Positions 1-6,566 of a DNA stretch of 12,855 bases are shown in pieces. The notes beneath the pieces were generated by a model. That model did not search any database and was not told the origin of the DNA. It worked only from the letters and a program-made list of their open reading frames with translations. A program made the position numbers and the translations under genes. Position 1 is the first letter of the stretch. Each line of letters begins with the position of its first letter. Origin of the DNA: Cellvibrionaceae bacterium. GTDB lineage: Bacteria; Pseudomonadota; Gammaproteobacteria; Pseudomonadales; Cellvibrionaceae. The stretch lies in NCBI GenBank assembly GCA_025800435.1, contig JAOXRV010000517.1, positions 1-12,855 on the forward strand. The letters are read 5' to 3'.

Positions 1-9
1 GCTTGGCAT
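1..9 (-). CDS. Possible start of a downstream gene (partial; FecR-like anti-sigma suspected)
   Basis: An ATG at 9-7 on the minus strand is preceded by a purine-rich GAGAGA stretch that could act as a ribosome binding site. Only three codons (Met-Pro-Ser) are inside the window, so the product cannot be identified. The gene would lie 82 bp downstream of the ECF sigma factor. In FecI-type loci that position is commonly taken by the FecR-type membrane anti-sigma regulator, which is the only reason for the suggestion. It is a positional guess and not a sequence match. Confidence 0.25.
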
Positions 10-20
10 TATCTCTCTAT

Positions 21-41
21 GGGTGTACTGCTAAGACACCC
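21..41 (-). other. Small hairpin between the sigma factor and the next possible gene
   Basis: GGGTGT (21-26) and ACACCC (36-41) form a perfect 6-bp stem with a 9-nt loop. It lies 50 bp past the sigma-factor stop and just before the purine-rich stretch of the possible next gene. There is no following T-tract on the minus strand, so it is not a convincing terminator. It could reduce read-through or affect translation of the next gene. Confidence 0.35.
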
Positions 42-91
42 GAGTATGCCACAGCCTCCAAATTTATTTATGCCTATTTGGGGGCTGGATT

Positions 92-601
92 TTACAGCGC
101 TTCGCGCATGGCCTTAAGGGCGCGAATCAGGTACTTCTCAACGGTGCTAACGGCCACGTCCAGCTCTTCGCTGATCTGGCGGTAGCTCATATGCTGGGCT
201 CGGCTAAGAATAAAGGCCCGGCGGCATTTGGGCGGCAGGGTATCCAGTACTGTGCCCACTTTGGCCAAGTCGTACTCGGCCAGTAGCGTTTGCTCCGGTG
301 GCGGTGATTGGGTCTGCTCTTGTTCCGCCTCGGTCAGCTGTTGGTAGTTGCTCTGGCGGCGAATTTTACGGATGCGGTTAAGGGCCAAGTTGGCCGCAGT
401 CTGGAACAAATAGGCCCGGGGGTTTTCCAGCTGGTCGGCGTTTTCGCTGCGAATCAGGTTGTGAAAGGCATCTTGGGCAATATCTTCCGCCTCGCTGCTA
501 TCGCCCAGGCGAAAGCGCAAAAAGCGAATCAGTGCCGCTTGATTGTCGTCGTAAAGCTTGGCTACCGCCAGGCGATTGGCCTTGGAAGCGTTGGCTGTCA
601 T
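92..601 (-). CDS. ECF RNA polymerase sigma factor, FecI-like
   Basis: The 169-residue protein is a typical small ECF sigma-70 factor that directs RNA polymerase to a dedicated promoter set. Region 2 covers about residues 14-82, with the core-binding acidic stretch SEAEDIAQDAF near 36-46 and the NPRAYLFQTAANLALN segment used in -10 recognition. Region 4 covers about 110-163, with a helix-turn-helix (MSYRQISEELDVAVSTVEKYL). The linker is rich in Glu and Gln, and there is no extra C-terminal domain. The style resembles FecI-type factors (FILSR before the HTH), which usually respond to a surface signal through FecR and a TonB-dependent receptor; neither is visible here. The start at ATG 601 is chosen because AGGAGG lies 8 nt upstream. 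The frame stays open to 835, but that extension would run through the paaK terminator hairpin into paaK. Its targets cannot be read from the sequence. Confidence 0.9.
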   Translation of the reverse strand: MTANASKANRLAVAKLYDDNQAALIRFLRFRLGDSSEAEDIAQDAFHNLIRSENADQLENPRAYLFQTAANLALNRIRKIRRQSNYQQLTEAEQEQTQSPPPEQTLLAEYDLAKVGTVLDTLPPKCRRAFILSRAQHMSYRQISEELDVAVSTVEKYLIRALKAMREAL

Positions 602-609
602 CCGGGCTA

Positions 610-631
610 CCTCCTGCCAATAAGCTGGCAG
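610..631 (-). promoter_or_regulatory. Strong ribosome binding site next to a small hairpin, sigma-factor gene
   Basis: On the minus strand AGGAGG (615-610) lies 8 nt before the sigma-factor ATG. Its first two bases belong to a CTGCCA/TGGCAG inverted repeat (614-619 with 626-631, 6-nt loop). If the stem forms in the mRNA it would partly cover the Shine-Dalgarno sequence and could lower translation. The repeat is visible in the sequence; the regulatory role is inference. Confidence 0.4.
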
Positions 632-669
632 AGTCGGGTATTTATTGTTATTTCTCAGACCTAGGCGCT

Positions 670-699
670 TATCTAAACACCAATTTACACGTAAAGCAA
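670..699 (-). promoter_or_regulatory. Possible sigma-70 promoter for the sigma-factor gene
   Basis: On the minus strand TTGCTT (699-694) and TAGATA (675-670) are separated by 18 bp, about 70 bp upstream of the start codon. Both boxes are only partial matches, and the -35 box touches the end of the paaK hairpin. FecI-type factors may also be transcribed from other promoter classes. Treat as weak. Confidence 0.25.
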
Positions 700-733
700 T
701 ACCAAAGGCTGCCCACTGGGCAGCTTTTGGTAT
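699..733 (-). terminator. Strong hairpin downstream of paaK, probable terminator
   Basis: Positions 699-714 and 718-733 form a 16-bp inverted repeat with a 3-nt loop and one G-T pair. The GC-rich core is GCTGCCC/GGGCAGC, flanked by A-rich and T-rich arms. It starts 8 bp after the paaK stop codon on the minus strand. The U-rich part is short (CTTT, then TGCTTT), so termination may be imperfect. It separates paaK from the sigma-factor gene. Confidence 0.7.
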
Positions 734-740
734 CACATAC

Positions 741-2042
741 TTACAGCTCGCGGTGGTCGATAACCCGCTTGGCCTTGCCCTCGGAACGGGGCACGCTATT
801 GGGCTCGACAATTTCGATCGCGGTGGATACCCCAACCAGCGATTTAATATGGTGTTGCAGTTCTTTGGCGGTCTGGGCTTTTTGGCCCTCGTCCATTTTG
901 AACTGGGCTTCGACCTGGACTTTCATTTTGTCGAGGTTGCCATCCCGGCGAACTTCAATCAGGTAGTGGGGGGCCAGGCCTTCAACGCCGATAATCTGCT
1001 CTTCAATTTGGGTTGGGAAGACATTCACCCCGCGGATAATCAGCATATCGTCACTGCGGCCGGTAATGCGGTCCATACGGCGCATAGTGCGGGCAGTGCC
1101 GGGCAGCAGTCGGGTCAGGTCGCGGGTGCGGTAGCGAATAATCGGCAGGGCCTCTTTGCTTAAACTGGTAAACACCAGTTCGCCCTCTTCACCGTCGGGC
1201 AGTACCTCGCCGGTTTGAGGGTCGATAATCTCGGGGTAGAAGTGGTCCTCCCAAATTGTCGGGCCATCTTTGGTTTCGGCACACTCCATCGCCACACCGG
1301 GGCCCATTACTTCAGATAAACCGTAAATATCGATGGCGTCGATACCCAGGCGCTGCTCCAGCTCCTGGCGCATGGAGCCGGTCCAGGGTTCGGCCCCAAA
1401 AATGCCCAGGCGCAAGTTGAGGTCGCCCGGGTTAACGCCCTGGCGCTCTAGCTCATCGGCAATATTCAGCATATAAGAGGGGGTTACCATAATAATGTCG
1501 GGGTTAAAATCCCGAATCAGCTGCACCTGTTTTTCGGTTTGACCGCCGGACATGGGGATAACCGTGCAGCCTAAACGCTCGGCACCGTAGTGGGCGCCCA
1601 GGCCGCCGGTAAACAGACCATAGCCGTAAGCCACATGCACCAGGTCTTTACGCCGGCCGCCGGCGGCGCGAATCGAGCGGGCCACCACATCGGCCCAGGT
1701 GTCGATATCGTTTTGGGTATAGCCCACCACTGTGGGTTTGCCGGTGGTGCCGCTGGAGGCGTGGATGCGCACAATGTCGTCCATGGGGGTGGCGAACATA
1801 TTAAACGGGTAGTTGGCGCGCAGGTCTTGCTTGGTGGTGTAGGGGAACTTGGCCAAGTCCGCCAGCTCGTTTAAATCGCCGGGGTGTACCCCGTGCTCGT
1901 CAAAACTCTTGCGGTAGTGGGGTGAGTTTTCATAGGCGTGGGTCAGGGATTTCTTCATGCGCTGCAATTGCAGGGCACGCAGCTCATCAATACTGGCTTT
2001 TTCGATTGACTCAAGCTCATCGCTTATCACTTGTCTGGTCAC
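741..2042 (-). CDS. paaK: Phenylacetate-CoA ligase
   Basis: PaaK activates phenylacetate with ATP and CoA to phenylacetyl-CoA, the first step of aerobic phenylacetate degradation in the cytoplasm. The 433-residue product has the usual family length. Visible adenylate-forming motifs are the P-loop SSGTTGKPT (96-104), GAEPW (216-220), IYGLSEVMGPGV (239-250), RYRTRDL (303-309), GRSDDMLIIRGVNVFP (328-343, hinge and C-terminal domain), and the C-terminal EGKAKRV (421-427), which carries the candidate catalytic lysine. The start is a GTG at 2042-2040 with GGAGG 7 nt upstream; the reading frame offers no better upstream choice. It is transcribed divergently from paaZ across a shared control region and is followed by a strong hairpin. 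Other paa genes (epoxidase paaABCDE, paaG, paaF, paaH, paaJ) are absent from the window and must lie elsewhere if the pathway is complete. Confidence 0.95.
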   Translation of the reverse strand: MTRQVISDELESIEKASIDELRALQLQRMKKSLTHAYENSPHYRKSFDEHGVHPGDLNELADLAKFPYTTKQDLRANYPFNMFATPMDDIVRIHASSGTTGKPTVVGYTQNDIDTWADVVARSIRAAGGRRKDLVHVAYGYGLFTGGLGAHYGAERLGCTVIPMSGGQTEKQVQLIRDFNPDIIMVTPSYMLNIADELERQGVNPGDLNLRLGIFGAEPWTGSMRQELEQRLGIDAIDIYGLSEVMGPGVAMECAETKDGPTIWEDHFYPEIIDPQTGEVLPDGEEGELVFTSLSKEALPIIRYRTRDLTRLLPGTARTMRRMDRITGRSDDMLIIRGVNVFPTQIEEQIIGVEGLAPHYLIEVRRDGNLDKMKVQVEAQFKMDEGQKAQTAKELQHHIKSLVGVSTAIEIVEPNSVPRSEGKAKRVIDHREL

Positions 2043-2142
2043 TGTCGGCCTCCAGGACGGGGAAATTATTTATTTTTTTCGTTGTGTTGGGCGAGCCTGT
2101 TTATTTTATCGGTGGCTCTGTTGGCGATGTTTTAGACACTGC

Positions 2143-2170
2143 CTTATAAGTTATTGATTTACATGCAAAA
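2143..2170 (-). promoter_or_regulatory. Possible sigma-70 promoter for paaK
   Basis: On the minus strand a TATAAG -10 box (2148-2143) is preceded 16 bp upstream by TTTTGC (2170-2165), a poor -35 match. The leader to the GTG start would be about 95 nt. The -10 box is good, but the weak -35 box suggests dependence on an activator or a wrong assignment. Confidence 0.3.
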
Positions 2171-2207
2171 CATTATTTTTGTGTGCATAAACCGGGCTCT
2201 TGGGCCC

Positions 2208-2219
2208 TGATTTCAATCA
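2208..2219. promoter_or_regulatory. Perfect palindrome TGATT-TC-AATCA, candidate operator
   Basis: A perfect 5+5 bp dyad with a 2-bp centre lies 20 bp upstream of the paaZ -35 box and upstream of the candidate paaK promoter, inside the divergent region. The TGATT half-site recalls the TGATTC-type sequence reported for PaaX operators, which supports a phenylacetate regulator only weakly. The palindrome is visible; the protein that binds it is not known. Confidence 0.4.
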
Positions 2220-2239
2220 AATATAACACGAAAAATCCG

Positions 2240-2268
2240 TTGTAAGCACTATTTTTGTATCATATAAT
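2240..2268 (+). promoter_or_regulatory. paaZ: Sigma-70 promoter for paaZ
   Basis: TTGTAA (2240-2245, four of six -35 matches) and TATAAT (2263-2268, perfect -10) are separated by exactly 17 bp in an AT-rich stretch. Transcription would begin near 2275, giving a leader of about 125 nt before the paaZ ATG. Confidence 0.7.
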
Positions 2269-2401
2269 TTTTTCAACTTTAGTCGATATCCGCATTTTTT
2301 AGGCGGTAGTTGGGGCCTCCGTTGTTCTATTACAGTGGTGTACCCGCGCTAAGGCGGTCCCCAAGAATAAGCAAAGTAGTCAGAATAAACGAGAGGCTCA
2401 G

Positions 2402-4453
2402 ATGACCAATAAGCTGCAAAGTTATATCAATGGCCAATGGCAACAAGGCCAAGACGACGGCGTTACGGTTTACAACGCCATCAACGGCGAGGCCATTGCC
2501 CAGGTGAGCAGTAGCGGGGTCGATTTTCAAGCCGCCCTGGATTACGGCCGCAGCGTCGGTGGCCGCGCCCTGCGTGCCATGACCTCGCACGAGCGCGCCA
2601 ATGCCCTAAAAGCCCTGGCCGCTCACTTAATGTCTATTAAAGACAAGTTCTACGCCGTCTCCGCCTGGACCGGTGCCACCAAGGCCGATAGCTGGGTCGA
2701 CATTGAAGGTGGTTTGGGTACGCTGTTTACATACTCTTCCCTGGTGCGTCGGGAAATGCCCAATGAAACTTTTTGGCTGGAAGACGGGGTAGAGCGCCTG
2801 TCCCCCAACGGTACGTTTTTGGGTCGTCATATTTTAGTGCCCAAAGAGGGCGTGGCGGTACACATCAATGCCTTTAACTTTCCCTGCTGGGGCTTTTTAG
2901 AAAAAATGGCCCCCAGTATAGCCGCTGGCATGCCGGTGATTATTAAGCCCGCCACCGCCTCGGCCTATTTAACCGAGGTGATGGTAAAAGAAATTGTGGC
3001 CTCGGGTATTCTGCCCGAAGGTGCGATTCAGTTGGTGTGCGGCAGCGTCGGCGATACCCTCGACCGATTGAATGAACAGGATGTGGTGACCTTTACTGGC
3101 TCGGCTTCTACCGGCCAAATGCTGCGTGCCCACCCCAATATTGTCGCCAAGTCGATTCCCTTTACCATGGAAGCCGACTCCCTTAACTGTTCAATTCTCG
3201 GCGCCGGCGTCGAGCCCGGCAGCCCCGAGTTTGATTTGTTTGTGAAAGAAGTGGCCAAGGAAATGACCACCAAGGCCGGCCAAAAATGTACCGCCATCCG
3301 CCGTACCATTGTGCCGCGCAATCGGGTTGAGGCGGTGCAAGAGGCGCTGGCCAAACGCCTTGATGGCATTGTGCTGGGTGATCCCGCTGCCGAGGGTGTG
3401 CGCATGGGCGCCCTGGTGGGCCGCGATCAAATGGCCGATGTGCGCGATGCGGTCAATCAATTGCGCCAAGCCGCCGAGGTGGTCTACGGTGGCGATGATG
3501 ATTTTGAAGTGGTCGGGGCCGATAAAGATAAGGGCGCCTTCTTCCCCAGTACCGTGCTCTATTGCGATAAGCCATTAAATACCGATGTGCCCCACTCGGT
3601 TGAGGCGTTTGGCCCGGTCACCACCATGATGCCTTACGACTCCACCGACGAGGCGATAGAGCTGGCTAAGTTAGGTAAAGGTAGCCTGGCTGGTTCTTTG
3701 GTAACCGCCGATGACAATGAAGCCGCTAAAGTTATTCTGGGCACTGCCGCTTACCACGGCCGTATGCTGGTGCTCAACCAAGACTGTGCCAAGGAATCCA
3801 CCGGTCACGGCTCGCCCATGCCCACCCTGGTACACGGTGGCCCCGGTCGCGCCGGTGGCGGTGAAGAGCTGGGCGGCCTGCGCTCGGTCAAGCACTATAT
3901 GCAGCGCACCGCAATCCAGGCATCGCCCACCACCATGACCGCCATTACCAAAGAGTTTAATCCGGGTTCTGCCCAGTTGATCGATAAGGTTCATCCCTTC
4001 CGCAAAAACTTTAACGAAATTCGCATTGGCGATACCTTAATTACCCATAAGCGTACCGTGACTGAGGCCGATATTGTTAACTTTGGCTGTATCTCCGGCG
4101 ATCACTTTTACGCCCACTTTGATGAAACCGCGGTGGCCGATTCATTGTTTGGCAAGCGTGTGGCCCACGGTTACTTTATTATCTCTGCCGCCGCCGGCAT
4201 GTTTGTCGACCCGGCCCCCGGCCCGGTATTGGCTAACTACGGTTTAGAAAACCTGCGCTTTGTGGAACCAGTCGGTATCGGTGACACCATCCAAACTCGC
4301 CTGACCTGCAAAAAGAAAATTAAAAAGGACAAGCGCCCGGACGAAGATAAGGCCAATGGCGTTGTGGTTTGGGATGTGGAAGTGCGCAACCAGCACGACG
4401 AGCCGGTGGCGCTGTATAATATTATGACCTTGGTAGAGCGCGACGAAGACTAA
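2402..4453 (+). CDS. paaZ: Bifunctional oxepin-CoA hydrolase / 3-oxo-5,6-dehydrosuberyl-CoA semialdehyde dehydrogenase
   Basis: PaaZ hydrolyses oxepin-CoA, opening the ring, and then oxidises the resulting aldehyde with NADP+ to 3-oxo-5,6-dehydrosuberyl-CoA. The 683-residue length matches full PaaZ. Residues 1 to about 525 are an aldehyde dehydrogenase domain with FTGSASTGQ (231-239), the general base E257 in TMEADSLN, and the nucleophile C296 in AGQKCTAIRR. Residues about 535-683 are an MaoC-like (R)-hydratase domain with the hydratase motif containing D567 and H572 (ISGDHFYAHFD), then GKRVAHGYF. Both active sites look complete, unlike ALDH-only homologues that make a dead-end aldehyde. The ATG is preceded by GAGAGG 5 nt upstream. 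It has its own promoter and terminator, so it appears to be a single-gene transcript, divergent from paaK. Confidence 0.96.
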   Translation: MTNKLQSYINGQWQQGQDDGVTVYNAINGEAIAQVSSSGVDFQAALDYGRSVGGRALRAMTSHERANALKALAAHLMSIKDKFYAVSAWTGATKADSWVDIEGGLGTLFTYSSLVRREMPNETFWLEDGVERLSPNGTFLGRHILVPKEGVAVHINAFNFPCWGFLEKMAPSIAAGMPVIIKPATASAYLTEVMVKEIVASGILPEGAIQLVCGSVGDTLDRLNEQDVVTFTGSASTGQMLRAHPNIVAKSIPFTMEADSLNCSILGAGVEPGSPEFDLFVKEVAKEMTTKAGQKCTAIRRTIVPRNRVEAVQEALAKRLDGIVLGDPAAEGVRMGALVGRDQMADVRDAVNQLRQAAEVVYGGDDDFEVVGADKDKGAFFPSTVLYCDKPLNTDVPHSVEAFGPVTTMMPYDSTDEAIELAKLGKGSLAGSLVTADDNEAAKVILGTAAYHGRMLVLNQDCAKESTGHGSPMPTLVHGGPGRAGGGEELGGLRSVKHYMQRTAIQASPTTMTAITKEFNPGSAQLIDKVHPFRKNFNEIRIGDTLITHKRTVTEADIVNFGCISGDHFYAHFDETAVADSLFGKRVAHGYFIISAAAGMFVDPAPGPVLANYGLENLRFVEPVGIGDTIQTRLTCKKKIKKDKRPDEDKANGVVVWDVEVRNQHDEPVALYNIMTLVERDED

Positions 4454-4473
4454 GAAATTCCCGCAGGAATGCT

Positions 4474-4499
4474 GGCCGCCCCTGGGGCGGCCTTTTTTT
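4474..4499 (+). terminator. Rho-independent terminator of paaZ
   Basis: GGCCGCCCC (4474-4482) and GGGGCGGCC (4484-4492) are exact complements around a single T, in practice an 8-bp stem with a 3-nt loop. Seven T residues follow (4493-4499). It starts 20 bp after the paaZ stop. A smaller ATTCC/GGAAT hairpin (4457-4470) lies before it. The last T residues also form part of the TAA stop codon of the convergent carotenoid-oxygenase gene (4500-4498). Confidence 0.92.
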
Positions 4500-5955
4500 A
4501 AGCGCTGACCCAGCAACCGTGAAAGCCCTGGGGCAGGACGCCGCCGGCCCAGGCTTTGGCGATAGGGCCAGCGCCAATATCGGCGCCTTTAAACAGGGCC
4601 AAGCCCGACTCATTTTGTTGGCGGTCTAAAAAGCTGTGAATAATAAACTCCTCGCCACGGCTGTCCTGAATATAAAGGGGCTCGTCAAGCGATACATTTT
4701 CGGCAAAGGTGTAAGCATCACTGGTGCCAGTGTGTGGATTAATTTGCAGCAGTTGCTCAAGGCGCTGTTGCCCGCCGTGATTGAGCCGCTGGCCACAGCC
4801 GACTAGCGCCTGGGGGCTAAAGGGCTGGGTCTGGCGAAAGTTTGGAAACTCCATTGATAGGCCGCTGCCGCTTTTGTGCCAGCGGCCGCTGTTTAGCTCA
4901 ATTCGATACTGGCACAGTTCACTCGGGTAGGATACCGGGTTTGGGCCGAACACTGAGGTCTCCTTAATACTCAGCCCCCGGCTCATAATCTGAGCATCTC
5001 GGTACTCGGCCATGGTGAAAAATAGTTCATTGCCCAGTTCATAGGCATTGCCAAAGTGAAACACAAAATTGGCGGGTATCTCGATGGTGCGTTCGATAGT
5101 CAGGGTATTTTTGTCAATCAGCACTATCTGGCTGTGGCCTTGCTGATCAAACTGGAACTTGTCAAAAAAGTTGCCTTCATTTTTATGCTGATACAAGTGA
5201 GCGGTGTTTACCAGCACTAGATAATTTTGGCTGACACAAAATGCGTGCATATAGCCAGCTTGTTGCAGCGCCAGACGCTTAAAGCGCTTAAGCGCCCCGG
5301 CCTGATCGAGCTGGTAAATAAAAACCAGGGCCTGGCCGCCGTAGATCCAAGAGCCGATATTCCACCACTGGCCATCGGCGTCGATCGTGGGGTGGGCACT
5401 AAAGGGCAGGTGAGTTAGCGCTTCGCCCCAATCGACCCGGCCCACAGTTGCCAAACTATCCGGGTCTATTTCATAGGCCGAGCCCGCCTCCCACAGGGCA
5501 AATAGGCGCTTGCCGATTTTGCGAACCGAAATATTCGCGCTGTTGGCCGAGTCGTTGTTGCGCGCAGCCTTGGGCTGGGGTGGGGTGCTGCCTAGGCCCG
5601 GGTATAAAAATCGCCCGGCGGCTTGTTCGCGCAAATATTTTTCGGTGGCGACCATCTCTGCCCGGTGGCTCACCTGGCCATTGGCAATAGTGTATTGCTG
5701 CACCATGCCATCGCCGTCAAATAGATGGCTGTGCTGAAAACCCGCGCGCTCTAGCATTGCCGGGCTGTTGCGGTAGAGCTTGCCCTTTAGCGTGCTGGGC
5801 CAGTCTCCCTCAAGGCGCATTGGCCGCTCGGCAAAGCGCTGGGGTACCTGTTCAAAGGGGCGGCGCTCGGCTCGGCTGGCAAAGCTGAGCGCGGGGCTGG
5901 CCAAAGCCATGCTGGCCAGCCCCGCGTATTGTATAAATTCTCGTCGTTTGGTCAT
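4498..5955 (-). CDS. Carotenoid oxygenase (RPE65/CCD family) with twin-arginine signal
   Basis: The protein is a non-haem iron enzyme of the carotenoid cleavage dioxygenase family, which cuts a double bond of carotenoids, apocarotenoids or related stilbene-like compounds with O2. The four iron-binding histidines of the seven-bladed propeller are visible: H188 (FSAHPTID), H237 (YMHAFC), H300 (VFHFGNAYE) and H479 (GFHGCW, near the C-terminus). FDGDGMV (79-85) is another family motif. At 485 residues it is of normal length. The N-terminus KRREFIQYAGLASMALASP is a convincing Tat signal: RR, then F at +2, a short hydrophobic stretch, and a possible cleavage site near SFA (24-26). The folded iron protein should therefore be exported. 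The ATG has AAGGG 8 nt upstream. It is the second gene of an operon, 14 bp after the DUF2141 gene. The substrate and cleavage position cannot be deduced. Confidence 0.92.
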   Translation of the reverse strand: MTKRREFIQYAGLASMALASPALSFASRAERRPFEQVPQRFAERPMRLEGDWPSTLKGKLYRNSPAMLERAGFQHSHLFDGDGMVQQYTIANGQVSHRAEMVATEKYLREQAAGRFLYPGLGSTPPQPKAARNNDSANSANISVRKIGKRLFALWEAGSAYEIDPDSLATVGRVDWGEALTHLPFSAHPTIDADGQWWNIGSWIYGGQALVFIYQLDQAGALKRFKRLALQQAGYMHAFCVSQNYLVLVNTAHLYQHKNEGNFFDKFQFDQQGHSQIVLIDKNTLTIERTIEIPANFVFHFGNAYELGNELFFTMAEYRDAQIMSRGLSIKETSVFGPNPVSYPSELCQYRIELNSGRWHKSGSGLSMEFPNFRQTQPFSPQALVGCGQRLNHGGQQRLEQLLQINPHTGTSDAYTFAENVSLDEPLYIQDSRGEEFIIHSFLDRQQNESGLALFKGADIGAGPIAKAWAGGVLPQGFHGCWVSA

Positions 5956-5969
5956 TTTATTTGCCCTTG

Positions 5970-6389
5970 TTAACGCAGCTCAATGGTCACGATTTGGTCG
6001 CCGCTAAGGCTGATCTTGGCATCCTCAAAGCTGGCCGGGCCAAAGGCGCCGGCATTATTGCTAAAGCCGTAAGGCTCGGTGGGGATACCGATAATATTGC
6101 GATCTAATTCTCGGTTATCGTTTTCATCGTGAAATATTCGCACTGCATAATCGCCACTGGGCAGATTGTGAAAAGTGAGCTTTAGACTGTCGCCGCTGAG
6201 TTGTTGCTTGACCGCTGCCAGCGCCTGGCCGCCACTGCCGTCAAAGCTTGCAGCATTATTGTGCAGGCTGATATAGCTGCTGCCCTGGCTGTGTTGATAG
6301 GCGCTAATCAGCAGGGTAAGGTCGTGGCTAAAACTTGGTTTGGCCAGTAAAAGAGCGAAAATGCCGCTTAGTAAGGTCAGTGTCTTCAT
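5970..6389 (-). CDS. Secreted DUF2141 family protein
   Basis: This is a 139-residue protein with an N-terminal signal peptide (residues 1-21, hydrophobic LLSGIFALLLA, likely cut after SFS). The mature part is a small beta-rich domain. It carries the recognisable DUF2141 signature: GDYAVRIFHDEN (79-90), then a Asp/Asn-rich loop NRELDRN (92-98), GIPTEPYGFSNN (101-112) and FEDAKISL (121-128). The Asp/Asn-rich loop could bind a metal such as calcium, but this is inference. The biochemical role of the family is not established. It is the first gene of an operon with the Tat-exported carotenoid oxygenase, so both products should share the periplasm, and it could help in substrate binding or delivery. 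AGG lies 9 nt before the ATG, a weak binding site. Confidence 0.88.
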   Translation of the reverse strand: MKTLTLLSGIFALLLAKPSFSHDLTLLISAYQHSQGSSYISLHNNAASFDGSGGQALAAVKQQLSGDSLKLTFHNLPSGDYAVRIFHDENDNRELDRNIIGIPTEPYGFSNNAGAFGPASFEDAKISLSGDQIVTIELR

Positions 6390-6425
6390 GGGCTAATACC
6401 TGTGTACCGGTTGATGTTGGGGCCC

Positions 6426-6454
6426 ATAATAGGCAGCTGTCGGGCTTGTGACAG
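6426..6454 (-). promoter_or_regulatory. Sigma-70 promoter of the DUF2141/carotenoid-oxygenase operon
   Basis: On the minus strand CTGTCA (6454-6449, four of six -35 matches) and TATTAT (6431-6426, five of six -10 matches) are exactly 17 bp apart. Transcription would start near 6419 and give a leader of about 30 nt before the DUF2141 ATG. Confidence 0.6.
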
Positions 6455-6468
6455 TTGCCAGAAGTCAC
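6448..6468. promoter_or_regulatory. GTGAC-N11-GTCAC dyad overlapping the -35 box
   Basis: A perfect 5-bp inverted repeat (GTGAC at 6448-6452, GTCAC at 6464-6468) spans 21 bp, with half-site centres 16 bp apart. It overlaps the -35 box of the minus-strand operon promoter, a typical place for repressor or class II activator binding. The nearest candidate regulator is the LuxR-type response regulator at 7666-8322. The spacing does not match a CRP site (N6). Confidence 0.4.
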
Positions 6469-6566
6469 GGCTTTGGCCGGGGTAAAGTATGACTTTTGGC
6501 ACCTGCTGAGGGTTGGTATTGGGGCTACTATGGTGGTTAAGCACTCTAAAATCAGAGGTTCTTTTT

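Larger units (their letters stand above)
2043..2401. promoter_or_regulatory. Divergent paaK-paaZ control region (359 bp, AT-rich)
   Basis: No gene is visible here. The stretch is clearly more AT-rich than its surroundings and holds the start signals for both flanking genes. It contains a near-consensus promoter towards paaZ (2240-2268), a weaker candidate towards paaK (2143-2170), a perfect palindrome TGATT-TC-AATCA (2208-2219), a wider ATGCA...TGCAT dyad (2163-2167 and 2184-2188, centres 21 bp apart), and a leader region with possible long-range pairing (2310-2364). A regulator of the PaaX or PaaR type would be expected to act here, but neither regulator gene is in the window. Confidence 0.75.

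Noticed and set aside
50..59. GGAGG on the minus strand followed by a GTG, a possible start of the next gene
   Set aside because: The spacing of 2 nt is too short, and the frame stops after 11 codons.
602..835. In-frame extension of the sigma-factor gene by 78 codons
   Set aside because: It would run through the paaK hairpin and into the end of paaK. The ATG at 601 has an excellent ribosome binding site and gives the normal ECF length.
645..1163. Plus-strand open frame of 172 codons
   Set aside because: It lies mostly inside paaK on the other strand, has no binding site, and its product resembles no family; it is a by-product of paaK codon use.
6448..6468. CRP-type binding site
   Set aside because: The half-sites are GTGAC and GTCAC, but the spacer is 11 bp and CRP sites need 6.
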